NCBI GenBank assembly: GCA_963781705.1
Contig: CAWAGP010000001.1
Coordinates: forward strand, 496,001-560,000
Direction of reading: 5' to 3'
Source: JALYGJ01 sp963781705
Lineage (GTDB): Bacteria; Chloroflexota; Limnocylindria; Limnocylindrales; CSP1-4
DNA: 64,000 nt
Below are positions 17,652 to 25,615 of the stretch, in pieces. Positions within the stretch are counted from its first letter, which is position 1. Each line of letters opens with the position of its first letter. Below the pieces are notes generated by a model that was not told the origin of the DNA, did no database searches, and was given only the letters and a program-made list of their open reading frames with translations. The position numbers were made by a program, and so were the translations under genes.

Positions 17652-18602
17652 ATGGGTATGACCTCGCGCTTGAACTGGCTGATGTTCCTCGCGCTCGGCT
17701 TCATGTGGGGCAGCAGCTACCTGTTCATCAAGATCGGCGTCAACGCCGGCCTGCAGCCGTTCACGCTGGTCACCTTCCGCCTGTTGATCGGCGCGCTGGT
17801 CCTCGGCCTCGTGGTGCTCATTTCGCGCGAACGGCTGCCGCGCGATTGGCGCGCCTATGTGCGCTTCGCCGGCCTGGGCTTCTTCGGCATCGCGCTGCCG
17901 TTCTCGCTCATCACGTGGGCGGAAGGCAACGTCGATTCGTCGCTGGCCGCCGTGCTCACCGCGCCGGTGCCGCTGTTCGTGATCCCCATCGCCGCGCTGT
18001 TCGTGCCCGACGAGCGGCTGACCGGCAACAAGATCGTCGGCGTCGTCGTCGGCCTGCTCGGCGTGGCCATCCTGGTCGGCCTCGACGTGACTCAGCTCGG
18101 CCGGGCGGACACCGCCTACGAGTTGGTGCTGTTGTGCGCCACGCTGTCGTACGCGACCGGCGCGGTCTACGCTCGGCGCTTCCTGCGCGGTTACCGGCCG
18201 ATCGTGCCGGCGTTCTTCGAGGTCGCGACGGCGCTGGTCATGGTCGGCCCGCTGGCGCTCGTGTTCGAGCATCCCCTCCAGGCGTCGCTCAGCGCCGATG
18301 CCCTGTTCGCGGTGACGTGGCTGGGCCTGTTCGGCTCCGGTCTGGCGTTCATCTTCAACCTGCGTCTGATCGAGCACTGGGGCCCGGCGCGCGCCAGCCT
18401 GGTCGCGTACATGCTGCCGATCTGGGGCATCGTGCTTGGGGCGCTCGTGCTCAGCGAGGCGATCTCGCCGAACGTCCTCGTGGGCACTGCGCTCGTCATC
18501 TCCGGTATCGCACTGGTCAACGTGCGCCGCGCCGCGCTGGTCGCCGCCGGATCCAGCGCGCGCGATCGCCTGTCGGCGCGCTCGTCGAGCGGCCCGCGCT
18601 AA
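17652..18602 (+). CDS. EamA/DMT-superfamily exporter
   Basis: About 316 residues with ten hydrophobic segments in two similar halves. The first EamA repeat starts LNWLMFLALGFMWGSSYLFIKIG with the typical WGSS motif. The second half shows LLCATLSYATGAVYARR and ends with LGALVLSEAISPNVLVGTALVISGIALV, the usual C-terminal EamA pattern. These are drug/metabolite (often amino-acid or nucleoside) exporters; the substrate is unknown. ATG 17652 or 17658 are both plausible starts. The stop is 10 bases before the GTG of the molybdenum hydroxylase. Confidence 0.85.
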   Translation: MGMTSRLNWLMFLALGFMWGSSYLFIKIGVNAGLQPFTLVTFRLLIGALVLGLVVLISRERLPRDWRAYVRFAGLGFFGIALPFSLITWAEGNVDSSLAAVLTAPVPLFVIPIAALFVPDERLTGNKIVGVVVGLLGVAILVGLDVTQLGRADTAYELVLLCATLSYATGAVYARRFLRGYRPIVPAFFEVATALVMVGPLALVFEHPLQASLSADALFAVTWLGLFGSGLAFIFNLRLIEHWGPARASLVAYMLPIWGIVLGALVLSEAISPNVLVGTALVISGIALVNVRRAALVAAGSSARDRLSARSSSGPR

Positions 18603-18612
18603 CCTGCTTCCT

Positions 18613-21138
18613 GTGCAGCTGACGGTCAACGGCGAGACCAGCGAGGTCGAGTCCGAGCCTGACCGCAGCCTGCTGATGGTCCTGCGCGAGGAGATGGCGC
18701 TGCTGGCCGCCAAGCCCGGCTGCGGCGAAGGAGCCTGCGGCGCCTGCACCGTGCTGGTCGACGGGCGGCCGATCCACGCGTGCAGCCGGCCAATCGCGCA
18801 GGTCGCCGGCCAAACGGTCGACACGCTCGAAGGACTGCGCGAGGAGCGCGTCTGGAAGGCGGCGATCGATGCCTTTACCGAGATCCGTGCTTTCCAGTGC
18901 GGCTACTGCACGCCGGGCATGGTCGTGGCGGCCGGTGCGCTGCTGCGCGACAATCGCTCGCCGACCGACACGGACATCGCCGCCGCCATGAACGGCAACA
19001 TCTGCCGCTGCGGCACGTACCCGCGCATCGTCCGCGCGGTTCACGCGGCCGCCGAGGCGCTGGCGGCATCCGACCGCAGGCCAAAAGAAGGCGACGCAAC
19101 GAGCGGACCCACCCCGGACGGCGCCGACGCCCGCTTCGCCGACCACCCGGCTCAGCCGTGGGACCTGGCCGAAGTCGGCGCACGCGACTATTTCGAGCGG
19201 CTGGGCGATGGGCTGGTGGTCGTGCTCACGGCCGACGAAACCGAGCGGGTCAATGAGCATCTCGGTGGCGCGTGGTCGACCGAGGGCGGCGCCTGGCTAC
19301 ATGTGGCGCCGGACGGGCACGTGACCGCGTTCATCGGCAAGGTCGACGTGGGCCAGGACAACCACACCGAGCTGCGGGCCATCGTCACGCGCGCGCTGGG
19401 CATCGCATCCGAGCAGGTCGAGCTGCTGATGGGCGACACCGACTTCTCGCCCTACGACATGGGCACCTTCGGCAGCCGCTCGACAGAGGATGCCGGCGGC
19501 GTGCTGCAGGCCGTCGCGGCGGCGGCGCGCGCCTGGCTGGCGGCCAACGAAGGCGCGCTCGAGGAGACCCGGCAGGTCGTCTACGCGCGGGCCGATGCCG
19601 CCGCTAACAGTGCCGTCCACCAGCAAGTCAGTCCGGTGAACGCCGACCGCCACAACGCTCGCACGATCGCCGAGGGTCGCCAGCACTACACATCCGACCT
19701 GGCGTTGCCGGACATGCTCTACGGCCGCGTGCTCCGGCCACCGACCTACGGCGCCGAGCTGGCCGCGGCCGATGTCGCCGCAGCGGCCGCCAGACCGGAG
19801 GTCGTCGCCGTGCACCAGGGCTCGTTCGTCGGCGTCGCGGCACCGACGCCGTTCGCCGCGAGCCAGGCGCTCGCCGCAGTCGAGAGTGAGTGGCGCGCAG
19901 GGCCACCGCTCGAAGAGGACACGCTGGCCGACTACCTGCGCGCCCACCCGGACGAGGAAAAGGGCTGGGGCGGCGCGTTCCGCCACGAGATCGGAGACGT
20001 GGACAGCGCACTCGGCGCTGCCGCGCACACTGTCACGGCGACCTACACCACGGCCTACATCGCTCACGTCCCGCTCGAGACGCGCTGCGCGCTGGCTGCG
20101 TGGGACGGTGACCGCGTAACGGTCTGGACCGGCACCCAGCGGCCCTTCGGGGTGCGCGAGCAGGTCGCGGCGGAGCTGGCGCTGGACGAGGCGCAGGTCC
20201 GTGTCATCGTGCCGCCCACCGGCGGAGGGTACGGCGGCAAGCACTCGGTCGAGGCCGCCGTGGAGGCCGCTCGACTGGCCCGCGCCGCCGGCCGGCCGGT
20301 CAAGGTGCGCTGGAACCGCGCCGAGGAGTTTTCGGCCGCCTACTTCCGCCCGGCGGCGCTGATCGACGTGCGCGCCGGGCTCGACCCGAGCGGGCGGCTG
20401 GTTGCCTGGCAGTTCAAGAACACGAATTCGGGCCCGATGGGCATCCAGCCGCCGTACGCCATCGACCACCAGTTGCTCGAGTACCAGCCGGCTGCCTCGC
20501 CCTTCCGCCAGGGTTCGTACCGCGCGCTGGCGGCGACGGCCAACAACTTCGCGCGCGAATCGATGATCGACGAGCTGGTCCACGTGGTGGGCGGCGACCC
20601 ACTCGACTTCCGCCTGGGGCAACTGACCGACGAGCGGCTGGCCGGCATCCTCACGGCGGCAGCCGACGGCATCGGCTGGCAACGCCGTGAGCGGGCGACA
20701 GGAGGGCGCGCCATGGGCCTTGCCTGCGGTCTCGAGAAGGGCAGCCGTATCGCCGCCGCGGTCGATGTCGAAGTAGCCGGCGACGGCGGGGTCAAGGTGA
20801 AGCGCATCGTGACCGCGTTCGATTGCGGCGCCGTGATCGACCCCGACAACCTGCGCAACCAGGTCGAGGGAGCCACGGTGATGGGTCTTGGCGGCGCCCT
20901 GTTCGAGGCGGTCCATTTCGCCGGCGGGCGGTTGACCAACGGCTCGATGACCGACTACCGGGTGCCCCGTTTTGAGGACGTGCCGCCCATCGACGTGATC
21001 CTGATCGAGCCGCCCGGCCAGCCATCGGCAGGCGCCGGCGAAACGCCCATCATCGCCATCGCGCCGGCCATCGCGAACGCCATCTTCGCTGCGACCGGAG
21101 AGCGCCGGCGCGCGCTGCCGCTCCTCGCAAAAACATAG
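18613..21138 (+). CDS. Fused [2Fe-2S]-molybdopterin oxidoreductase (xanthine dehydrogenase / isoquinoline 1-oxidoreductase type)
   Basis: One 841-residue chain. Residues 1-150 equal the small subunit: plant-type [2Fe-2S] ligands Cys37, Cys42, Cys45 and Cys57, then the helical cluster Cys96, Cys99, Cys131 and Cys133. Residues about 200-841 are the Mo-cofactor subunit with the segment VDVGQDNHTELRAI placed before the YTSDLALPDMLYG domain, the permuted order seen in isoquinoline/nicotinate-type large subunits. TGTQRPFGVREQV and GGGYGGKHSVEAA bind the cofactor, and GAGETPIIAIAPAIANAI carries the catalytic Glu. It should hydroxylate an aldehyde or N-heterocycle. No FAD subunit lies nearby. Start GTG 18613. 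Confidence 0.88.
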   Translation: MQLTVNGETSEVESEPDRSLLMVLREEMALLAAKPGCGEGACGACTVLVDGRPIHACSRPIAQVAGQTVDTLEGLREERVWKAAIDAFTEIRAFQCGYCTPGMVVAAGALLRDNRSPTDTDIAAAMNGNICRCGTYPRIVRAVHAAAEALAASDRRPKEGDATSGPTPDGADARFADHPAQPWDLAEVGARDYFERLGDGLVVVLTADETERVNEHLGGAWSTEGGAWLHVAPDGHVTAFIGKVDVGQDNHTELRAIVTRALGIASEQVELLMGDTDFSPYDMGTFGSRSTEDAGGVLQAVAAAARAWLAANEGALEETRQVVYARADAAANSAVHQQVSPVNADRHNARTIAEGRQHYTSDLALPDMLYGRVLRPPTYGAELAAADVAAAAARPEVVAVHQGSFVGVAAPTPFAASQALAAVESEWRAGPPLEEDTLADYLRAHPDEEKGWGGAFRHEIGDVDSALGAAAHTVTATYTTAYIAHVPLETRCALAAWDGDRVTVWTGTQRPFGVREQVAAELALDEAQVRVIVPPTGGGYGGKHSVEAAVEAARLARAAGRPVKVRWNRAEEFSAAYFRPAALIDVRAGLDPSGRLVAWQFKNTNSGPMGIQPPYAIDHQLLEYQPAASPFRQGSYRALAATANNFARESMIDELVHVVGGDPLDFRLGQLTDERLAGILTAAADGIGWQRRERATGGRAMGLACGLEKGSRIAAAVDVEVAGDGGVKVKRIVTAFDCGAVIDPDNLRNQVEGATVMGLGGALFEAVHFAGGRLTNGSMTDYRVPRFEDVPPIDVILIEPPGQPSAGAGETPIIAIAPAIANAIFAATGERRRALPLLAKT

Positions 21139-21185
21139 GATCGGCAGGGAACAACTTTCGCTGAATCTATGCTAGCCTTCCGCGC

Positions 21186-22271
21186 ATGACGACGGCCAAT
21201 CCAGCCCACGAAACGTCCCGCCCGATCACTCCGCGCCAGCGCCTGCGCGCATGGGCCGAGATCATGCAGACCGCCAATCCACCGGTCGAGCTCCCGCTCG
21301 ATACGGTCGGCAAGTGGCTGGTCATGACGCGCGCGGCGGTCATCCCGATGACCCTCTGGTCGGGCATCCTGGGCGCGCTGCTGGCGGTCGAGCATGGGCA
21401 ACTGGTGGGTGGCCTTGGCATCGACTGGGTGTCCGTCGTCCTCGCCGTGGTCGGCCTGGTCATCGCCCACGCCGCCAACAACCTGATCAACGACTACTTC
21501 GACATGACCGGCGGCGTGGACACGGAGGGTTACGTCCGCGCGCTGTACGCGCCGCACCCCGTGTTGTCGGGCTGGGTCTCGAAGGCGACGCTGCGCAACG
21601 CGATGCTCAGCCTGACGGTGATCGACGGCCTGATCATGCTGCTGCTCGCCTACTGGCACGGCCCATTGGTGATCGCCTTCGCGCTGGCCGGCCTGTTCCT
21701 GTCCGTCTTCTACGTCGCGCCGCCGTTCCGACTCAAGCAGCACGGCCTGGGTGAGCTCGATGTCTTCCTGACGTGGGGCCCGCTGATGATCGGCGGCACC
21801 TACCTGGTCGCCACCGGTGAGCTGCCCGGCCTGGGCGTCCTGCTCTTCACCGTGCCCTACGCCCTGCTCGTGACGTCGGTGCTCTTCGGCAAGCACATCG
21901 ACAAGATCGTGCCCGACACCAAGCTGGGCATCCGGACGGTGCCGGTGATCCTGGGCGAGCGGCTGGCGCGGCGCACCAACGAGGCGATCATGGCCCTGTT
22001 CTACCCGCTCGTGCTGCTGACCGTGCTGGCCGGCTGGACAGGGCCGTGGGTGCTGCTGGTGGTACTGGCCATCCCCAACCTGATCGGCGTGCTCAAGGTC
22101 TTCAGCCAGCCCAAGCCGGAGGAGCCGCCGGCCTGGTACCCGGAACATGGCTGGCCGCTGTGGTTCGTCGCGTTCGCCTTCCGCCATACGCGGCTGGCCG
22201 GCGGACTACTGACGCTCGGGCTGCTGCTGAACGTGCTCGTCCCGGTGAAACTGCCGCTGCCCTGGCTGTAA
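21186..22271 (+). CDS. UbiA-family prenyltransferase (MenA-like)
   Basis: A 361-residue integral membrane protein with about eight or nine spans. The first Asp-rich motif is NNLINDYFDMTGGVD (about 98-112), and the second is KHIDKIVPDTKLGIRTVPV; these bind Mg-prenyl diphosphate. The N-terminal KWLVMTRAAVIPMTLW resembles 1,4-dihydroxy-2-naphthoate prenyltransferase, so a menaquinone role is likely, although other aromatic acceptors are possible. A 45-residue loop rich in Pro (SQPKPEEPPAWYPEHGW) before the last helix is unusual. ATG at 21186 has no clear Shine-Dalgarno sequence. Forty-seven bases separate it from the oxidoreductase. Confidence 0.85.
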   Translation: MTTANPAHETSRPITPRQRLRAWAEIMQTANPPVELPLDTVGKWLVMTRAAVIPMTLWSGILGALLAVEHGQLVGGLGIDWVSVVLAVVGLVIAHAANNLINDYFDMTGGVDTEGYVRALYAPHPVLSGWVSKATLRNAMLSLTVIDGLIMLLLAYWHGPLVIAFALAGLFLSVFYVAPPFRLKQHGLGELDVFLTWGPLMIGGTYLVATGELPGLGVLLFTVPYALLVTSVLFGKHIDKIVPDTKLGIRTVPVILGERLARRTNEAIMALFYPLVLLTVLAGWTGPWVLLVVLAIPNLIGVLKVFSQPKPEEPPAWYPEHGWPLWFVAFAFRHTRLAGGLLTLGLLLNVLVPVKLPLPWL

Positions 22272-22286
22272 CGGCCACCGGCGGCG

Positions 22287-22805
22287 TCACGCAGGCCCAC
22301 CCGTCCCGGGGTTCCGCCTGGGCCACGGCGCTTCGAAGACGTACTCGAGGCCGTCGACGTCGTCCATCTGCTCGCCCACCTTCTCAAAGCCGAACTGACG
22401 GACCAGGGCGAGCGACGGCTCATTGCCAGCTGATATCGACGCGACGAAGCGGCTGATGCCGTGTCTCGTGTGTGCCCAATCGAACATCACGATCACCGAT
22501 TCACGCGTGTAACCCCGCCGCCGGTAGGGCGGGTCGACGCTGTAGCCCACCTCCAGCCGACGCTCCGCGTCCGGCGGGCCGTGAAAGCCAACGGAGCCGA
22601 CGACACGCCGGCCAGCGCCTTCCTGCAGGACCATCGCGCGCGCCATCCACTCGGCCGCCGACGGATCGCGCGCCCAGCGGCCAAGCCAGATGGCCATCGC
22701 CCCGCCCAGCTCGTCAGCCAGCCATGCCGGAACGTACGCGTCGAGCTCTTGCCCGGCAGCAGCGAAGTCGCGCCGCACCAGCGCGTCGAGGAAGGGTGCT
22801 GTCAT
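22287..22805 (-). CDS. GNAT-family N-acetyltransferase
   Basis: A 172-residue acetyltransferase of the RimJ/RimL type. It shows the beta-4 strand VVGSVGFHGPP, then LEVGYSVDPPYRRRGYTRES, the acetyl-CoA pyrophosphate loop (R-R-x-G-Y/A), and FVASISAGNEPSLALVRQFGFEKVGE, the characteristic final helix-strand. The substrate is unknown. An adjacent GTG three bases upstream is an alternative start. It converges on the UbiA gene with 15 bases between stops. Confidence 0.85.
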   Translation of the reverse strand: MTAPFLDALVRRDFAAAGQELDAYVPAWLADELGGAMAIWLGRWARDPSAAEWMARAMVLQEGAGRRVVGSVGFHGPPDAERRLEVGYSVDPPYRRRGYTRESVIVMFDWAHTRHGISRFVASISAGNEPSLALVRQFGFEKVGEQMDDVDGLEYVFEAPWPRRNPGTGGPA

Positions 22806-22964
22806 CACGACGAGCTCGAGCCGCGGCGTGACGATTATCTCGCCGTCAGTCAGGTTCGGGCCCTCTCATGTGCCGGCAACAAGTGTCTTGGGCGCGCGGG
22901 CATCACTTCAGGACCATTGTGAGGGCGCGCAGGAAGCCCGCGCGTCGCGGGCGAGCCGGAAGTT

Positions 22965-23876
22965 TCAGGCGGCGCTGGCCGGCCCCAGCAAATAGGTGTC
23001 CTTGCCCGCCTTCTTGGCCTGGTACATGTGCTCGTCGGCGGCATTGAGCAGTTGCTCGGCGTCCGTGCCGTGTTCCGGGTAGAAGCTGACGCCAATGCTC
23101 ACCGTCACGCGCAGAGCGCTACCGGCGACACGCATCGGCGCCGCCACCGCTCGACAGACCTTCTCGGCGATCAACGCCGCGGCTGGCCGATCGACGCCGT
23201 CGGCTATCACCACGAATTCGTCGCCGGCGAGGCGCGCGACCGTGTCACTGGCGCGGAGCGTCCGCTGCAGCCGCCGCGCGACGCTGCGCAGGACGCTATC
23301 GCCAATGGCGTGGCCCAACTCGTCGTTGACCCGCTTGAAGTCATCGACATCGAGAAAGACAAGGGCAAAGGTGGAGCCGTGGCGCTCGGCGCGCGCAAGC
23401 GTCTGGGCCAGGCGGTCCATCATCAGGAAACGGTTGGGCAAGCCCGTCAGCGGGTCGTGGGTGGCGAGGTGCTGCAGGGCAGTCTCGGCTTGCTTGAGTT
23501 CATTGATCTCACTGGTCATGCCCATGACGCCGATGACGTTGTCGGCCTCATCACGCAGCGCGAACTTCGATGTCAGCGTCCAGTTGATTCGTCCGCCGTC
23601 GAGCGCGCGGCGCTCAATGAGGCCGTTGATCGATTCGCCGCCCTCCATGATCCGCCGCTCCTCCAGCTGCGTCCGCTGGGCAAATTCGCGGCCGAACAAC
23701 TGCAGGTCGTCCATGCCAACGAGGCCAGCCGGGTCGTCGAAGCCCAGGTTGCGCGCCATTGTTCGGCTGGCATAGGCGATCCGATGCTGGGTGTCCTTGA
23801 CGTAGACGCTGGCTCCGGTCCCGTCGAGCAGGCGCTGGAACAACTGGCCCTGGTCCAGCGCTTCGCGAAGTTGCAC
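22965..23876 (-). CDS. PAS-GGDEF diguanylate cyclase
   Basis: A 303-residue cytoplasmic protein with a PAS sensor (about 8-128: ASVYVKDTQHRIAYASR, ending VMGMTSEINELKQAE) and a GGDEF domain (about 135-300). The signature is AGDEF (217-221), a tolerated variant of GGDEF. An inhibitory I-site RASD (208-211) lies exactly five residues before it, so product feedback by cyclic di-GMP is expected. HDPLTGLPNR and FLDVDDFKRVND are classical. The GTG start at 23876 follows AGAGGTG. There is no EAL domain. The PAS ligand is unknown. Confidence 0.92.
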   Translation of the reverse strand: MQLREALDQGQLFQRLLDGTGASVYVKDTQHRIAYASRTMARNLGFDDPAGLVGMDDLQLFGREFAQRTQLEERRIMEGGESINGLIERRALDGGRINWTLTSKFALRDEADNVIGVMGMTSEINELKQAETALQHLATHDPLTGLPNRFLMMDRLAQTLARAERHGSTFALVFLDVDDFKRVNDELGHAIGDSVLRSVARRLQRTLRASDTVARLAGDEFVVIADGVDRPAAALIAEKVCRAVAAPMRVAGSALRVTVSIGVSFYPEHGTDAEQLLNAADEHMYQAKKAGKDTYLLGPASAA

Positions 23877-23997
23877 CGTGAATCACCTCTTCCAGCGGCA
23901 ATCGTGGCGCAGACGGTACCGGCACGCCATCGGCCGGAATGACCACCCGCAGGCGGTAGCAAGTCCGGGCGGGTCAAGGGCCTCACTCGGCAAGTCG

Positions 23998-24135
23998 TCA
24001 GTCACGGACGGTGCGCCCATGGGCCAGGTACTCGAGCAGGTCGAGCTTGGTGACGGTGCCCACCGGTCGAGTGGATTGCACCGCGACCAGGGCAGCGGCA
24101 CCGGTCGCCAGCAGCGCGACGAGCCGCCGACGACA
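23998..24135 (-). pseudogene. Remnant of the C-terminal CBS domain of a cystathionine beta-synthase-like gene
   Basis: Read on the minus strand, 39 codons before TGA 23998-24000 give ALLATGAAALVAV...GTVTKLDLLEYLAH, matching the last CBS-domain strand and helix of the intact enzyme at 35321 (LLAAGAAALLAVEAG...GVVTKLDLLEYLAH). Upstream of about 24135 the similarity stops, and an in-frame TGA appears at about 24184-24186. No PLP domain is present, so this is a leftover 3' end. It has diverged from the intact gene at the DNA level, so it is an old event or a relic of a different CBS protein. Confidence 0.75.
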
Positions 24136-24462
24136 GCTGGCCCGTGTGACCGCGCTGGAGCTCGATGCCGTCGTTAGCGACCATCAGCTCGCAGGCACCT
24201 GGCTCGCCACAGCCTTGAGTCCGCCGCCTCGGCCTCGGCCAACCCAACCGGCGTCCGCGCCGTACCCTACTTCTCGTGGGGCAACCGCCCGGTGATGCGA
24301 TATGCGACGTCTGGCTGCGAACGCCTGGGGGAGCGACTGCGCGTCGCTGATCGCATCCGAAGCGGGAAGAGCGGAGCCACGAGCGCGGACGTCCAGGGAG
24401 TGCATCCGTATGCCGTATATGGTATGCTGTCAATGGTGTGCATCAAGCGGAGGGCGGCGTAG
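24136..24462. other. Intergenic region upstream of the arabinose regulator, no gene supported
   Basis: No frame carries recognisable protein. Near the right end TGCATC occurs twice (about 24401 and 24440) around an AT-rich core with the imperfect palindrome CCGTATATGG (24413-24422). This is the most likely promoter/operator area for the LacI-type gene, but it does not contain the GCAATCG half-site seen at 31672 and 33489. Confidence 0.4.
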
Positions 24463-25605
24463 GTGGCACGAGCTGATCGAGCGCAGGCCGCGCCAACGGC
24501 TGATCTGGCCGGCGTGGCCATCAGCGCGAGTTTCAGGAGCGTCGCGGCGGGCCGCGCCACGATAGTGACCATGCGCGATGTCGCGCGAGCCACAGGGGTC
24601 TCGCAGAGCACAGTTTCGCGCGTATTGAGCGGCGCGGCCACGGCCGTACCGATCGCGGCCGACACGCGCGAGCGGGTGCTGGCCGCAGCGCGCAGCCTGG
24701 GCTATCGTCCCAATCCTCTTGCGCGCGGTCTGCGCGGGTCGCGGACGATGTTGCTCGGTGTCATCGTCCGGGAGATCACCGACCCCTTCTTCGCCGGCGC
24801 GGTGGATGCCGTATCGACGGAGGCGGGCAAGCGTGGCTACAACGTGGTTCTCGGCACCGCCCACGCGCGCGCCGACGAAGCAATCGCCCTTTGGGCAGTT
24901 CTGGAGGCTCGCCATTGCGATGCGATCGTGTTGCTCGGCGATATGCGTGACCAGCCGCGCCTCATCGAAGACCTGCGAGACGCACACGCTCCCGTCGTCG
25001 CTCTGTGGGAGGGGTCGCGCCGCGGCGGAATCACGTCCGTCAGCGTGGACAATCGCGCCGGTATCGAGGCCGTCATGGAGCACTTGCTGGGCCTGGGGCA
25101 CCGGCGCATCGCGTTCGTGGGCGGGCAGCGCCACGGCGACATCGCTGAGCGTGAGGCAGCCTTCAGCGCCGCGGTCGAGCGATCAGGCGAACCGCTGCGC
25201 AAGGGCTACGTGCGCACCACGGCAAATAGCCCGGCTGGTGGCCGCGAGGCGGTGCGCGCCCTGCTGAAGCTGGCCGAACCGCCGACGGCCCTCGTCTGCG
25301 CGACCGACGTGCTGGCGATCGGAGCCCTGCACGAGGCTCACGAGCGGAGCCTGCGGTTGCCAGGCGAGCTGTCGATCACGGGCTTCGACGACATTCCCAT
25401 GGCGGCGTATACCGTGCCGGCGTTGACAACCGTCCGCATGCCGGTGCGCGAGATGGTTGCTGCCGCGGTGGCCGCAGTCATCGACGACCGCGGGGAGCAC
25501 ATACTCGAGGAGGCCCGTCCGACGTTCAAGCCGTCGCTCGTGGTGCGCGCATCTACGGCTGCGCCTGCGCCGACCGCCTCTTCTGCGTTGCACCCAGGTT
25601 CATAG
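24463..25605 (+). CDS. LacI-family transcriptional regulator of the arabinose cluster
   Basis: A 380-residue repressor-type protein. The DNA-binding domain is TMRDVARATGVSQSTVSRVLSG (about 36-57) with the hinge region LGYRPNPLARGLR. A periplasmic-binding-protein-like ligand domain follows: MLLGVIVREITDPFFAGAV, SVDNRAGIEAVMEHLLGLGHRRIAFVGG, VCATDVLAIGAL, SITGFDDIPMAAYTVPALTTV. The effector is probably L-arabinose or a derivative, from context. GTG 24463 follows GCGGAGGG with eight bases between; it adds about 35 residues before the HTH, and ATG 24571 is a shorter option. Ribulokinase starts ten bases downstream, so the two are probably one transcript. Confidence 0.9.
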   Translation: MARADRAQAAPTADLAGVAISASFRSVAAGRATIVTMRDVARATGVSQSTVSRVLSGAATAVPIAADTRERVLAAARSLGYRPNPLARGLRGSRTMLLGVIVREITDPFFAGAVDAVSTEAGKRGYNVVLGTAHARADEAIALWAVLEARHCDAIVLLGDMRDQPRLIEDLRDAHAPVVALWEGSRRGGITSVSVDNRAGIEAVMEHLLGLGHRRIAFVGGQRHGDIAEREAAFSAAVERSGEPLRKGYVRTTANSPAGGREAVRALLKLAEPPTALVCATDVLAIGALHEAHERSLRLPGELSITGFDDIPMAAYTVPALTTVRMPVREMVAAAVAAVIDDRGEHILEEARPTFKPSLVVRASTAAPAPTASSALHPGS

Positions 25606-25615
25606 CAGACCAACC

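Noticed and set aside
19297..20916. Long open frame antisense to the molybdenum hydroxylase
   Set aside because: The sense strand shows all cofactor motifs; the antisense product is His/Arg/Gly-rich with no recognisable domain.
24136..24462. Further pseudogene pieces upstream of the CBS remnant
   Set aside because: I translated the minus strand past 24135 and found no continuing similarity to the CBS protein, and an in-frame stop at about 24184.
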